Origin: Oerskovia rustica
GTDB taxonomy: Bacteria > Actinomycetota > Actinomycetes > Actinomycetales > Cellulomonadaceae
Direction: 5' to 3'
Assembly: GCF_014836555.1 (NCBI RefSeq)
Contig: NZ_JACSQQ010000006.1
Coordinates: 86,954 to 131,194, forward strand
DNA length: 44,241 nucleotides
Shown one piece after another: positions 1-7,629 of the stretch. The notes beneath the pieces are model-generated. The model saw only the letters and a list, made by a program, of their open reading frames with translations, ran no database searches and had not been told where the DNA came from. Position numbers and translations under genes: made by a program. The number at the start of each line of letters is the position of its first letter. Positions within the stretch are counted from its first letter, which is position 1.

Positions 1-39
1 GGACCGCACGGTCCGCGCCCCTCGTGCGTTCGCCGTGGC

Positions 40-1182
40 TCAGGCCAGCGTCGCCTCCGCGGCGCGCTCGACCACGGCGCGCAGGTCGCCCGAGCCCGCG
101 AACCACGTCCGCTGACGCCCCGCTCCGCCGCCGTTCGACCACAGCCTCCCGAGCAGCTCGGTCACGGCGTCGAGGTCGCCCGCGTCGACGAGCGCCTCGC
201 GCACGTGCGCGACGAGCTGACCCACGACGTCGTGCGCGGTCGCGGGCTTCCAGGTGAGGGGCGAGACGAGGTCGCCCGAGATCCCGGAGCGCCCGGCCCG
301 CCAGGACGCGGTGCGCAGGAGCTCGGGGTGGAGCATGGGCGCGGAGGTGCCGGCGTCGGCCTCGCGCGCCGCGGTCTCGACGAGTCCGCGGGCCAGGGCC
401 GCGAGGAGGGTCGCGGTGTCGGCGTCGAGGCACACGTCTGCGACGCGGATCTCGACGGTCGGGTAGGACGCGGACAGCCGGGCGTCGAAGTAGATCATCG
501 CGGTGTCGAGGATCGTGCCCGTGGCGACGAGCGCGTCGACCGTGGCGCGGTACGCCTCGGGCGTGCCGAACGACGGGGCGGGGCCCGCCGTCGGCCACCG
601 CGACCACACCTGGGAGCGGAAGCTCGCGTACCCGCTGTCCTCGCCCTGCCAGTAGGGCGAGTTGGCGCTCAGCGCGAGGAGCGGGGCGAGCCAGGGGCCG
701 ATCCGGTCGAGGACCGCGACTCCCTCGGCGTCCGAGGAGACCGCGACGTGCACGTGGCAGCCGCCCGTGAGCTGTTCGCGTGCCGTGAGCCCGAACGCGG
801 CGCGCGCCTCGAGGTAGCGGAGCTTGCCGACCGTGGTGGGGGAGACGGGGACGGGCGAGGTGCCGAGCGCCACGATGCGCGCGTCGCGCTGCTCGGCGGC
901 CTTGTTGGCTCGGATGCGCCCGTCGCGGATCTCCTGGGCGAGGTCGGACAGGTTCGCGCAGGGGTGCGTGCCGGTCTCGAGCTGCTCCTCCATGAGCTCG
1001 AGCTCGAGGTCGCCGCCGGGCGCGTCGTCGGGCCGGTCAGGGCGTGAGCCGCCCGACGCCCCGAGCCCTCCCTCGGTGACCTCGGTGGTGCTGGACGACT
1101 CGATGACCTCGGTCGCGACGGCGGTGGGGATGCCGTCGGGCCCGACGAGGAGGAACTCCTCCTCGACTCCCATGGTTCGCAT
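40..1182 (-). CDS. Carboxylate-amine ligase, GCS2/YbdK family
   Basis: A 380-aa member of the glutamate-cysteine ligase family 2 (YbdK-like), cytosolic enzymes that join an amine to the gamma-carboxylate of glutamate with ATP. The N-terminus MRTMGVEEEFLLVG carries the family signature GVEEEF, and GGCHVHV and VEIRVAD are the other recognisable blocks. Residues about 25-55 form an acidic, Gly/Ser-rich insertion. The open frame extends upstream to 1566, but that part is Arg/Pro-rich and unlike the family, so the ATG at 1182 is chosen (1173 is the alternative). It is divergent from pflB. Substrate cannot be read from sequence; YbdK proteins have weak gamma-glutamylcysteine synthetase activity, and mycothiol or ergothioneine roles are not shown here. 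Confidence 0.85.
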   Translation of the reverse strand: MRTMGVEEEFLLVGPDGIPTAVATEVIESSSTTEVTEGGLGASGGSRPDRPDDAPGGDLELELMEEQLETGTHPCANLSDLAQEIRDGRIRANKAAEQRDARIVALGTSPVPVSPTTVGKLRYLEARAAFGLTAREQLTGGCHVHVAVSSDAEGVAVLDRIGPWLAPLLALSANSPYWQGEDSGYASFRSQVWSRWPTAGPAPSFGTPEAYRATVDALVATGTILDTAMIYFDARLSASYPTVEIRVADVCLDADTATLLAALARGLVETAAREADAGTSAPMLHPELLRTASWRAGRSGISGDLVSPLTWKPATAHDVVGQLVAHVREALVDAGDLDAVTELLGRLWSNGGGAGRQRTWFAGSGDLRAVVERAAEATLA

Positions 1183-1527
1183 CGAGGCAGTCTCACACGC
1201 CCGGGGTGTGCTTCGCACGCAGGGGGACGTCCGGAGGGCGGCGTGAGGCGCCCACGGGGTGCCCGACGGCGGGGCGCGGCTCGGCGGGCGGGGCGAGCGG
1301 TGAGGGGGCCGCCCCGTGCATAGGGGGGTCGAGGCGTGTCGGACAGCTCGCCGTGAGATGCCGCTCGCCGTCGGCCCGGACACCGGGTGGGGGCGGGCGG
1401 CATCTCGACGTCTCCGGCGGTTCCTGGTCGAGCCGACCGCCGCGTGGGTGCACGGGTGTGCGGACGCCCGTAAGGTGAGGTTTTTCGGCGAATAGGGGAA
1501 CGCCGCGGACCGAGGGCTGTTCCGCAA

Positions 1528-1562
1528 GGGACTTTGGTCCCGAGCAAGGGGTCTAAAGACTC
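1528..1562. promoter_or_regulatory. Tandem DosR/DevR-like boxes upstream of pflB
   Basis: GGGACTTTGGTCCC at 1528-1541 matches 13 of 14 bases of the mycobacterial DosR core GGGACTWWAGTCCC. A weaker copy, GGGTCTAAAGACTC at 1549-1562, matches 11 of 14. Their centres (1534.5 and 1555.5) are 21 bp apart, two helical turns, the arrangement typical of cooperative DosR binding. DosR controls hypoxia genes in actinobacteria. That a DosR-type regulator acts here is inference, since none is encoded in this window. Confidence 0.55.
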
Positions 1563-1575
1563 CCACGAAAAGGTC

Positions 1576-1593
1576 ATGTGAAGACCGTCACAA
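1576..1593. promoter_or_regulatory. Rex or Crp/FNR-family operator upstream of pflB
   Basis: TGTGA-AGACCG-TCACA at 1577-1592 is a perfect dyad matching the Crp/GlxR consensus. Read over 18 bp it also matches 12 of 14 defined positions of the Rex operator TTGTGAA-N4-TTCACAA. Rex senses NADH/NAD+ and commonly represses fermentation genes; Crp/FNR proteins activate pfl in other bacteria. The site would overlap the -35 region if TAGATG (1611-1616) is the -10, which favours repression, but the promoter itself is uncertain. Confidence 0.6.
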
Positions 1594-1849
1594 GGTGGAA
1601 TGAAGTCGCTTAGATGCATGTTGAAGGTCGTAGAAGGGTTGGAATTCCGCCGTTCTTCCGGCCTCGGGCATCATTTCGGCGCCGCGGCCTGTGAGCCAGG
1701 TGACAGCGCCTTTGCCACGCCGGCACCCTCTGCGGGTCGTAGCCTGAAAGGGCGAAGGAGAACGGCAGGACGGCACGGATTTCCCGCGTCGACCAAGGTC
1801 TTTACCCCCGCCGCGCAGGCAGCGCGGTGTGGACGTCGAGGAGAGTGAT

Positions 1850-4132
1850 ATGACCAGCATTTCCGAGGCTCGCGGCACCACTGGCGGCCAGGACGACGCG
1901 ACAGTCCCCGCATGGGCAGGCTTCACCGCAGGTCCCTGGCAGGACACGGTCGACGTGCGCGACTTCATCCAGCGCAACTACACCCCGTACGAGGGTGACG
2001 ACTCCTTCCTCGCCGGACCGACGGAGCGCACGACCGGCATCTGGGCCAAGCTCTCCGAGATGTTCCCCGCCGAGCGCGAGAAGGGCATCTACGACGTCGA
2101 CCCGCACACGCCCGCCGGCATCACGGCGCACGCACCCGGGTACATCGACAAGGACTCCGAGGTCATCGTCGGCCTCCAGACCGACGCCCCGCTCAAGCGC
2201 GCGATCATGCCGAACGGCGGATGGCGCATGGTCGAGGGCGCGCTCGAGACCTACGGCTACCCGGTCGACCAGGAGCTCAAGAAGGTCTTCAGCGAGTACC
2301 GCAAGACCCACAACCAGGGCGTCTTCGACATCTACCCGCCGAACGTCCGCGCCGCGCGCAGCTCGCACATCATCACGGGCCTGCCCGACGCCTACGGCCG
2401 CGGCCGCATCATCGGTGACTACCGCCGCGTCGCGCTCTACGGTGTCGACCAGCTCGTCGCCGCCAAGAAGCTCGACAAGCTGGACCTCGACACCCAGCCG
2501 TTCAGCGAGAAGATCGTGCGCGAGCGCGAGGAGCACGCGGAGCAGATCCGTGCGCTCGGCGAGCTCAAGGCGATGGCCGCCTCGTACGGCTACGACATCT
2601 CGGGCCCGGCCACCAACGCCCGCGAGGCCGTCCAGTGGCTCTACTTCGGCTACCTCGCCGCGGTCAAGGAGCAGAACGGCGCCGCGATGTCGCTGGGCCG
2701 CACCTCGACCTTCCTCGACGTGTACCTCGAGCGCGACCTGGCCGCCGGTGTCATCACCGAGGAGCAGGCGCAGGAGATCATCGACGACTTCGTCATCAAG
2801 CTGCGGATCGTGCGCTTCCTGCGCACCCCGGAGTACGACTCCCTGTTCTCGGGCGACCCGACGTGGGTCACCGAGACCATCGGTGGCATGGGCGACGACG
2901 GTCGTCCGCTCGTCACGAAGAACTCGTTCCGCTTCCTGCAGACGCTGTACAACCTGGGCCCGGCCCCCGAGCCCAACATGACCGTCTTCTGGAGCCCGCG
3001 CCTGCCGCAGGGGTTCAAGGACTTCTGCGCCAAGGTCTCGATCGACACCTCGGCCGTCCAGTACGAGTCGGACGAGCAGATCCGTCCGGCCTGGGGTGAC
3101 GACGCCGCGATCGCGTGCTGCGTCTCGCCCATGGCGGTCGGCAAGCAGATGCAGTTCTTCGGTGCCCGCGTGAACCTCGCCAAGACCCTCCTGTACGCCA
3201 TCAACGGCGGCAAGGACGAGGTCACGGGCAAGCAGGTGTCCCCGGTCGTCGCCCCCGTGCCCGAGGGCCAGCCCCTCGACTACGACGACGTCCGCGCCCG
3301 CTTCGACAAGACGATGGACTGGCTCGCCGAGACCTACGTCGAGGCGCTCAACTGCATCCACTGGTCGCACGACAAGTACGCCTACGAGCGTCTCGAGATG
3401 GCCCTCCACGACAAGGAGGTCCTGCGGACCATGGCCTGCGGCATCGCGGGTCTCGCGGTCGCGGCGGACTCCCTGTCGGCCATCAGGTACGCCAAGGTCA
3501 CGCCCGTGTTCGACGAGCGCGGCATCGTGGTCGACTACGTGACCGAGGGCGACTACCCGGCCTACGGCAACGACGACGACCGCGTCGACTCGATCGCGGT
3601 CGAGCTCGTCGAGTCGTTCATGGCGAAGATCCGTTCGCACAAGATGTACCGCGACGCCCTGCCGACGCAGTCCGTCCTGACCATCACGTCGAACGTCGTC
3701 TACGGCAAGGCCACGGGCAACACGCCTGACGGCCGCCGCGCGGGCGAGCCCTTCTCGCCGGGTGCCAACCCGATGAACGGGCGCGACACGCACGGCATGC
3801 TCGCCTCGGCCCTGTCGGTCGCGAAGCTGCCGTACAACGAGGCGCAGGACGGCATCTCGCTGACCAACACGGTCGTCCCGAGCGGCCTGGGCCGTACCCG
3901 GGACGAGCAGGTCGCGAACCTCGCGGGTCTGCTCGACGCGTCGGTCGGTGGCGACGGCTACCACATGAACGTCAACGTGCTGGTGAAGGAGACTCTCGAG
4001 GACGCCATGGAGCACCCCGAGAACTACCCGCAGCTCACCATCCGTGTCTCCGGGTACGCCGTGAACTTCGTGCGGCTCACCCGCGAGCAGCAGCTCGACG
4101 TCCTCTCGCGGACCTTCCACGGCGCTCTCTGA
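1850..4132 (+). CDS. pflB: Formate acetyltransferase (pyruvate formate-lyase)
   Basis: A 760-aa glycyl-radical enzyme that cleaves pyruvate with CoA to acetyl-CoA and formate during fermentation. Length equals that of the E. coli enzyme. The adjacent active-site cysteines are C423-C424 in IACCVSPM, and the radical glycine is G735 in RVSGYAVNF near the C-terminus. The ATG at 1850 is chosen over an in-frame GTG at 1829 because GAGGAG sits 6-7 nt ahead of it. pflA follows after 21 bp on the same strand, so the two are probably co-transcribed. The upstream hypoxia/redox-type sites suggest anaerobic induction. The radical site would be destroyed by oxygen if active in air. Confidence 0.97.
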   Translation: MTSISEARGTTGGQDDATVPAWAGFTAGPWQDTVDVRDFIQRNYTPYEGDDSFLAGPTERTTGIWAKLSEMFPAEREKGIYDVDPHTPAGITAHAPGYIDKDSEVIVGLQTDAPLKRAIMPNGGWRMVEGALETYGYPVDQELKKVFSEYRKTHNQGVFDIYPPNVRAARSSHIITGLPDAYGRGRIIGDYRRVALYGVDQLVAAKKLDKLDLDTQPFSEKIVREREEHAEQIRALGELKAMAASYGYDISGPATNAREAVQWLYFGYLAAVKEQNGAAMSLGRTSTFLDVYLERDLAAGVITEEQAQEIIDDFVIKLRIVRFLRTPEYDSLFSGDPTWVTETIGGMGDDGRPLVTKNSFRFLQTLYNLGPAPEPNMTVFWSPRLPQGFKDFCAKVSIDTSAVQYESDEQIRPAWGDDAAIACCVSPMAVGKQMQFFGARVNLAKTLLYAINGGKDEVTGKQVSPVVAPVPEGQPLDYDDVRARFDKTMDWLAETYVEALNCIHWSHDKYAYERLEMALHDKEVLRTMACGIAGLAVAADSLSAIRYAKVTPVFDERGIVVDYVTEGDYPAYGNDDDRVDSIAVELVESFMAKIRSHKMYRDALPTQSVLTITSNVVYGKATGNTPDGRRAGEPFSPGANPMNGRDTHGMLASALSVAKLPYNEAQDGISLTNTVVPSGLGRTRDEQVANLAGLLDASVGGDGYHMNVNVLVKETLEDAMEHPENYPQLTIRVSGYAVNFVRLTREQQLDVLSRTFHGAL

Positions 4133-4153
4133 GCGCAGAACGGCGGAACCATC

Positions 4154-5164
4154 ATGACGACTCTCTCGACGCCCGCAGCAGGCCAGGTGCCCGCGCGTGC
4201 CGCCGCCCGCTACGGGGTCGACGGGGTCGCCTCGGCTCCGCTGCCGTGGCGGACCTCCGGTGACGGCCTGGGTCACGACAGCGACCTGGACGCACCGGAG
4301 GCCCCCCGCCGCCGGACGGGGGCCGGCGTCTCGGGCCTTTCGACGGCCGAGGACCTCGACCGGCACGACAAGCTCGCGATGATGCGCTCGGGCGAGCTCG
4401 GCTCCGTGCACTCCTGGGAGCTCGTGACCGCGGTGGACGGCCCGGGCACGCGCCTGACGGTCTTCCTCAACGGGTGCCCGTTGCGGTGCCTGTACTGCCA
4501 CAACCCCGACACCCTGCAGATGAAGGACGGGGAGCCGGTCACGGCCGACGAGCTCCTGGCTCGCATCAAGCGGTACCTGCCGGTCTTCCGCGCCACCAAG
4601 GGCGGGCTGACCCTCTCGGGCGGCGAGGTGCTCATGCAGCCCGCGTTCGCCGCCCGCATCCTGCGGGGTGCCAAGGAGATGGGCGTGCACACCACGCTCG
4701 ACACCTCGGGCTTCCTCGGGGCGAACCTGAGCGACGAGATGCTCGCGGACACCGACCTGGTGCTGCTCGACGTCAAGTCGGGTGACGCCGCGACGTACGA
4801 GAAGGTCACGGGCCGCGCCCTGGAGCCGACCCTGAAGTTCGGCCGGCGTCTGGCCGAGTCGGGCCTGCCCGGCGGTGTCACGGCAGAGCGCCCCGTCGAG
4901 GTCTGGGTCCGGTACGTGCTGGTCCCGGGCCTGACCGACCAGGCCGAGCACGTCGACGTCGTCGCGGACTACGCCGCCTCGCTCAACGAGATCCGGCCCG
5001 GCACGGTCACCCGGGTCGAGGTCCTGCCCTTCCACCAGATGGGCCGTGACAAGTGGGAGACGCTCGGGCGCGAGTACGAGCTCACCGACACCCCCGCGCC
5101 CGACGTCGAGCTGGTCGATCGTGTGCGCGACCAGTTCCGCGCGAAGGGCCTCACGGTCTACTGA
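4154..5164 (+). CDS. pflA: Pyruvate formate-lyase activating enzyme
   Basis: A radical-SAM activase that abstracts hydrogen from the PflB glycine using SAM and a [4Fe-4S] cluster. The cluster ligands are C108, C112 and C115 in GCPLRCLYCHNPDT, followed by TLSGGEVLMQP. At 336 aa it is much longer than E. coli PflA (about 246 aa). Residues 1-75 form a polar Ala/Gly/Arg-rich extension before the conserved core, which begins near GSVHSWELVTAVDGPGTR. The start at 4154 is in good coding context. A shorter protein from M76 or M77 is possible, but no ribosome site is obvious there. Confidence 0.95.
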   Translation: MTTLSTPAAGQVPARAAARYGVDGVASAPLPWRTSGDGLGHDSDLDAPEAPRRRTGAGVSGLSTAEDLDRHDKLAMMRSGELGSVHSWELVTAVDGPGTRLTVFLNGCPLRCLYCHNPDTLQMKDGEPVTADELLARIKRYLPVFRATKGGLTLSGGEVLMQPAFAARILRGAKEMGVHTTLDTSGFLGANLSDEMLADTDLVLLDVKSGDAATYEKVTGRALEPTLKFGRRLAESGLPGGVTAERPVEVWVRYVLVPGLTDQAEHVDVVADYAASLNEIRPGTVTRVEVLPFHQMGRDKWETLGREYELTDTPAPDVELVDRVRDQFRAKGLTVY

Positions 5165-5207
5165 CCGGCCGCCCGACCCTGAGCGACGAGCCGCGGGGGC
5201 CCGCTCC

Positions 5208-6167
5208 TCATTCCCCGGTGAGCACGGAGGCCAACCACGGGCCCAGCACCGGCAGCACCGCGTCCGGCTGCATGGCCCGGGTGTGGTCCAGGCCGTCGAG
5301 CAGGCGCACGTCCCAGCCCGCGGCCCGCAGCTCGTCGGCGCGGGCGGCCAGTGCGCCGCCGATGCTCACGTGCACCCCGCCCCACCTCTCGCCGTACTCG
5401 ATCTCGTCGGCCGTCCCCGCGAACGCGAGGCGCGGGCAGGTCACCGTGGTCAGCGCCGCCCGGTCGTCGAAACCCTCGAGCGCCTCGTACAGCGTCACGA
5501 ACTGGCGCGTCTGACCCTCGCCGAGCGTCATGTCGAACGCGTCCCAGTCGAAGCCCTCCGGGTCCTGGGCCGCGGTCGTCGCCTCGTCCGTCGCCTGCGC
5601 ACGCTCCTCGTGCTCGACGACGTCGCTCGCCTCGCGCGGCGCCGTCGGGCCGTCTCTGGGCTCGGCCGGGGCCTCGGCCGTCATGGCGTGCGTCGCGCGC
5701 GTGACCGCGAGCATGCCCGCGTACGGCCCGCCCCGCGGAGGGAAGCCGCCCATGGCGAGCGCGCTCAGGCGCGTCGTGCGCAGCGCGAGCTGGAGGCCGC
5801 TCAGCGCGAGCCACGAGTACCCGTAGTACGCGAAGGTCTCGGCGCCTGCGGCGTCGGCCATCGCGAGCAGGTCGGCCGCGACGTTCTCCGGGGTCAGCGT
5901 GTCCGGGGCCGGGTGAGCCATGCGGTGCCCCTCGTAGTCGGCCGCGACCACGCGGAACGTGGGGGAGAGGGCGTCGACCAAGGTCCGGCCGAGCGCGGGG
6001 TCGACGCCCCACGTCCGGAGCTCGTCGGCCTGCGGCCCCGTGGCCGGGACCGGGTTGACCGGGAGCAGGACGGCGGGGCCCGTCCCCGTGACCTCGACGC
6101 GGATCGTGCCGCCGTCGTGGAGGGTCGCTGTGGTGTGGTGCGTGACCGGGGAACCGTTCGACGTCAT
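5208..6167 (-). CDS. Alpha/beta-fold hydrolase
   Basis: A 319-aa cytosolic alpha/beta hydrolase of unknown substrate. The nucleophile elbow is GYSWL with S118, a variant of GxSxG whose last glycine is leucine. A conserved Asp-His pair (GLDHTRAM) near the C-terminus supplies the likely catalytic histidine. An acidic linker (about 150-190) rich in Glu/Thr/Ala occupies the cap position. The ATG at 6167 is preceded by TAGCGT and 7 nt, so the mRNA is probably leaderless. It converges on pflA with a 43-bp gap and is not part of the pfl operon. Confidence 0.8.
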   Translation of the reverse strand: MTSNGSPVTHHTTATLHDGGTIRVEVTGTGPAVLLPVNPVPATGPQADELRTWGVDPALGRTLVDALSPTFRVVAADYEGHRMAHPAPDTLTPENVAADLLAMADAAGAETFAYYGYSWLALSGLQLALRTTRLSALAMGGFPPRGGPYAGMLAVTRATHAMTAEAPAEPRDGPTAPREASDVVEHEERAQATDEATTAAQDPEGFDWDAFDMTLGEGQTRQFVTLYEALEGFDDRAALTTVTCPRLAFAGTADEIEYGERWGGVHVSIGGALAARADELRAAGWDVRLLDGLDHTRAMQPDAVLPVLGPWLASVLTGE

Positions 6168-6174
6168 GCGAGCC

Positions 6175-6180
6175 ACGCTA
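6175..6180 (-). promoter_or_regulatory. Leaderless -10 element of the alpha/beta hydrolase
   Basis: TAGCGT on the minus strand ends 7 nt before the ATG at 6167, placing transcription start at or next to the start codon. No clear -35 is seen. Confidence 0.55.
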
Positions 6181-6279
6181 TCGCGCACCCCTGGGCGGGC
6201 ACCGAGCCCGAAATGCCTGGATCCCCGCGCCCGGATGACGGAGGATCGAGGAACACCCCATCGACCCCGAGGAGAACCC

Positions 6280-6723
6280 GTGCCCTCTTCCCCCGCTGCA
6301 CAGTCGACCACCGAGCCGTCGACCCCCGTCGCACGGCTCGTGCGCAGCCCCCGTCTGTCCGACGTCGCCGAGTACGCCTACGCGACCGTCGTCCCGTCCG
6401 GCGCCCGTCTCGTCCACGCCGCAGGCGCGTGCCCGCTCGACGCCGACGGAGCGACCGTGGGCGTCGGGGACGTGCGGGCCCAGGCCGCGCAGAGCATGGC
6501 CAACCTGCGGGTCTCGCTCGAGGACGCGGGCGCGACCTTCGCAGACCTCGTCAAGACGACCGTGTACGTCGCCTCGACGTCGCAGGACGACCTCGTGGCT
6601 GCGTGGGAGGTCGTGCGCGACGCGCTGGCCCCGCACGACCCGCCGAGCACGCTGCTCGGCGTCGCCGCGCTCGGGTACGACGACCAGCTCGTCGAGGTCG
6701 AGGCGGTCGCGGCGATCCGCTGA
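6280..6723 (+). CDS. Rid-family (YjgF/YER057c) protein lacking the catalytic Arg
   Basis: A 147-aa Rid-superfamily protein. RidA hydrolyses reactive enamine/imine intermediates from PLP enzymes. Family features are the GARLVHAAGACPLD strand, KTTVYVAS and the C-terminal VEVEAVA. At the position of E. coli RidA Arg105 (PARSCVEV) this protein reads PPSTLLGV with S123, so the deaminase arginine is absent and enamine deaminase activity is unlikely. The GTG at 6280 is chosen because GGAG lies at good distance. The divergent hydrolase starts about 110 bp upstream, and a PIG-L gene follows on the same strand. Confidence 0.85.
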   Translation: MPSSPAAQSTTEPSTPVARLVRSPRLSDVAEYAYATVVPSGARLVHAAGACPLDADGATVGVGDVRAQAAQSMANLRVSLEDAGATFADLVKTTVYVASTSQDDLVAAWEVVRDALAPHDPPSTLLGVAALGYDDQLVEVEAVAAIR

Positions 6724-6749
6724 CCCCGCCACGCGAGGGCGCCCGGGCA

Positions 6750-6755
6750 TACCGT
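6750..6755 (+). promoter_or_regulatory. Leaderless -10 element of the PIG-L gene
   Basis: TACCGT ends 7 nt before the ATG at 6763. The GGGAGG immediately abutting the ATG is too close to serve as a ribosome site, which supports a leaderless reading. Confidence 0.5.
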
Positions 6756-6762
6756 GGGAGGC

Positions 6763-7512
6763 ATGGACCTCCCACCTCAGACACCCCTGACCCCGCTGAC
6801 AGAGGACTGGACCCGGGCGCTCGCGGTCGTGGCCCACCCGGACGACATGGAGTTCGGTGCGGCCGCGGCCGTCGCGCGCTGGACCGGGCAGGGCAAGACC
6901 GTGGTCTACGCCATGGTCACGAGCGGCGAGGCCGGGATCGACGGCCTCGCGCCTGCCGAGGCGCGCGCCGTGCGCGAGGCCGAGCAGGTCGCGTCGGCCG
7001 CGATCGTGGGCGTGGACGAGGTCGAGTTCCTCGGCCTGCCCGACGGCGTTCTCGAGTACGGGCTGCCGCTGCGGTCGGCCGTCACGGCGGCGATCAGGCG
7101 TCACCGCCCCGAGGTCGTCATCACGGGCAACTACCGCGAGACGTTCCCGGGCGGGATGCTCAACCAGGCCGACCACATCGCGACCGGCCGTGCCGTCGTC
7201 GACGCCGTGCGCGACGCGGGCAACCGCTGGGTCTTCCACGACCAGGTCGAGGCGGGCCTGGAGCCGTGGGGCGGCGTGCGGCAGGTCTGGGTCGCCGGCT
7301 CACCGGACGCGGCCCACGGCGTCGACGTGACGGGGACGTTCGACGCGGGCGTGGCCTCGCTCACGGCCCATGCCGCCTACATCGCCGGCCTCGGGTGGGA
7401 GCACTTCGACCCGGCGGAGTTCCTCGCGACCATGTCCCGGGCGGGCGGCGCTCGCATGGACGTCGAGCACGCCACCGCGTTCGAGGTGCTCCGCATGGGC
7501 TGGGAGGACTAG
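6763..7512 (+). CDS. PIG-L family deacetylase (LmbE-like)
   Basis: A 249-aa zinc-dependent N-deacetylase of the PIG-L/LmbE fold. The metal motif AHPDD lies at residues 24-28 and a second His block is QADHIATGRAVVDAV. In actinobacteria this family includes MshB and Mca (mycothiol) and other GlcNAc deacetylases. The sequence does not decide between them, and no mycothiol gene adjoins. It ends 117 bp before the MFS gene. The start at 6763 is leaderless-type. Confidence 0.85.
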   Translation: MDLPPQTPLTPLTEDWTRALAVVAHPDDMEFGAAAAVARWTGQGKTVVYAMVTSGEAGIDGLAPAEARAVREAEQVASAAIVGVDEVEFLGLPDGVLEYGLPLRSAVTAAIRRHRPEVVITGNYRETFPGGMLNQADHIATGRAVVDAVRDAGNRWVFHDQVEAGLEPWGGVRQVWVAGSPDAAHGVDVTGTFDAGVASLTAHAAYIAGLGWEHFDPAEFLATMSRAGGARMDVEHATAFEVLRMGWED

Positions 7513-7629
7513 CGCAGCGGCGGCACCCCTGGCTGGTCGCGGGCCGTTTCGACAGGAGCGCCGCGGCCATCTGCCCTACCGTGTGGGAGGGGTACCCGCC
7601 CCGAGCCCGTCACGGGAAGGGGCAGTGCG

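Larger units (their letters stand above)
1183..1849. other. Divergent regulatory region, gshA-like / pflB
   Basis: This 667-bp gap holds no convincing gene. Its right half (about 1470-1820) is visibly less GC-rich than the flanking coding DNA. It contains two DosR-like boxes, one TGTGA-N6-TCACA palindrome and a leader of over 200 nt before pflB. A possible -10 (TAGATG, 1611-1616) lies just right of the palindrome, and a TAAGGT hexamer at 1471-1476 is another candidate. The leader can fold locally (GGCGC/GCGCC around 1678-1712), but I could not match it to a known riboswitch class. Confidence 0.7.

Noticed and set aside
1174-1200. Leaderless -10 for the GCS2 ligase (GAGACT, 6 nt upstream)
   Set aside because: It lacks the TA start of the hexamer seen in the other cases.
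1680-1775. Partial likeness to cobalamin and SAM-type riboswitches (AGCCAGG, GCCGGCACCCTC)
   Set aside because: Only short blocks match, and the remaining conserved segments and their order are missing.
1600-1848. An 82-codon plus-strand frame in the pflB leader
   Set aside because: Codons do not favour G/C in third position, the product resembles no protein, and the stretch is better read as leader RNA.
1802-5035. A 1077-codon frame opposite pflB and pflA
   Set aside because: It is the mirror of strong GC3 bias in real genes; the composition (Arg, Val, His, Gly) is typical of shadow frames. Similar long frames at 14980-18324 and 28690-32001 were rejected too.
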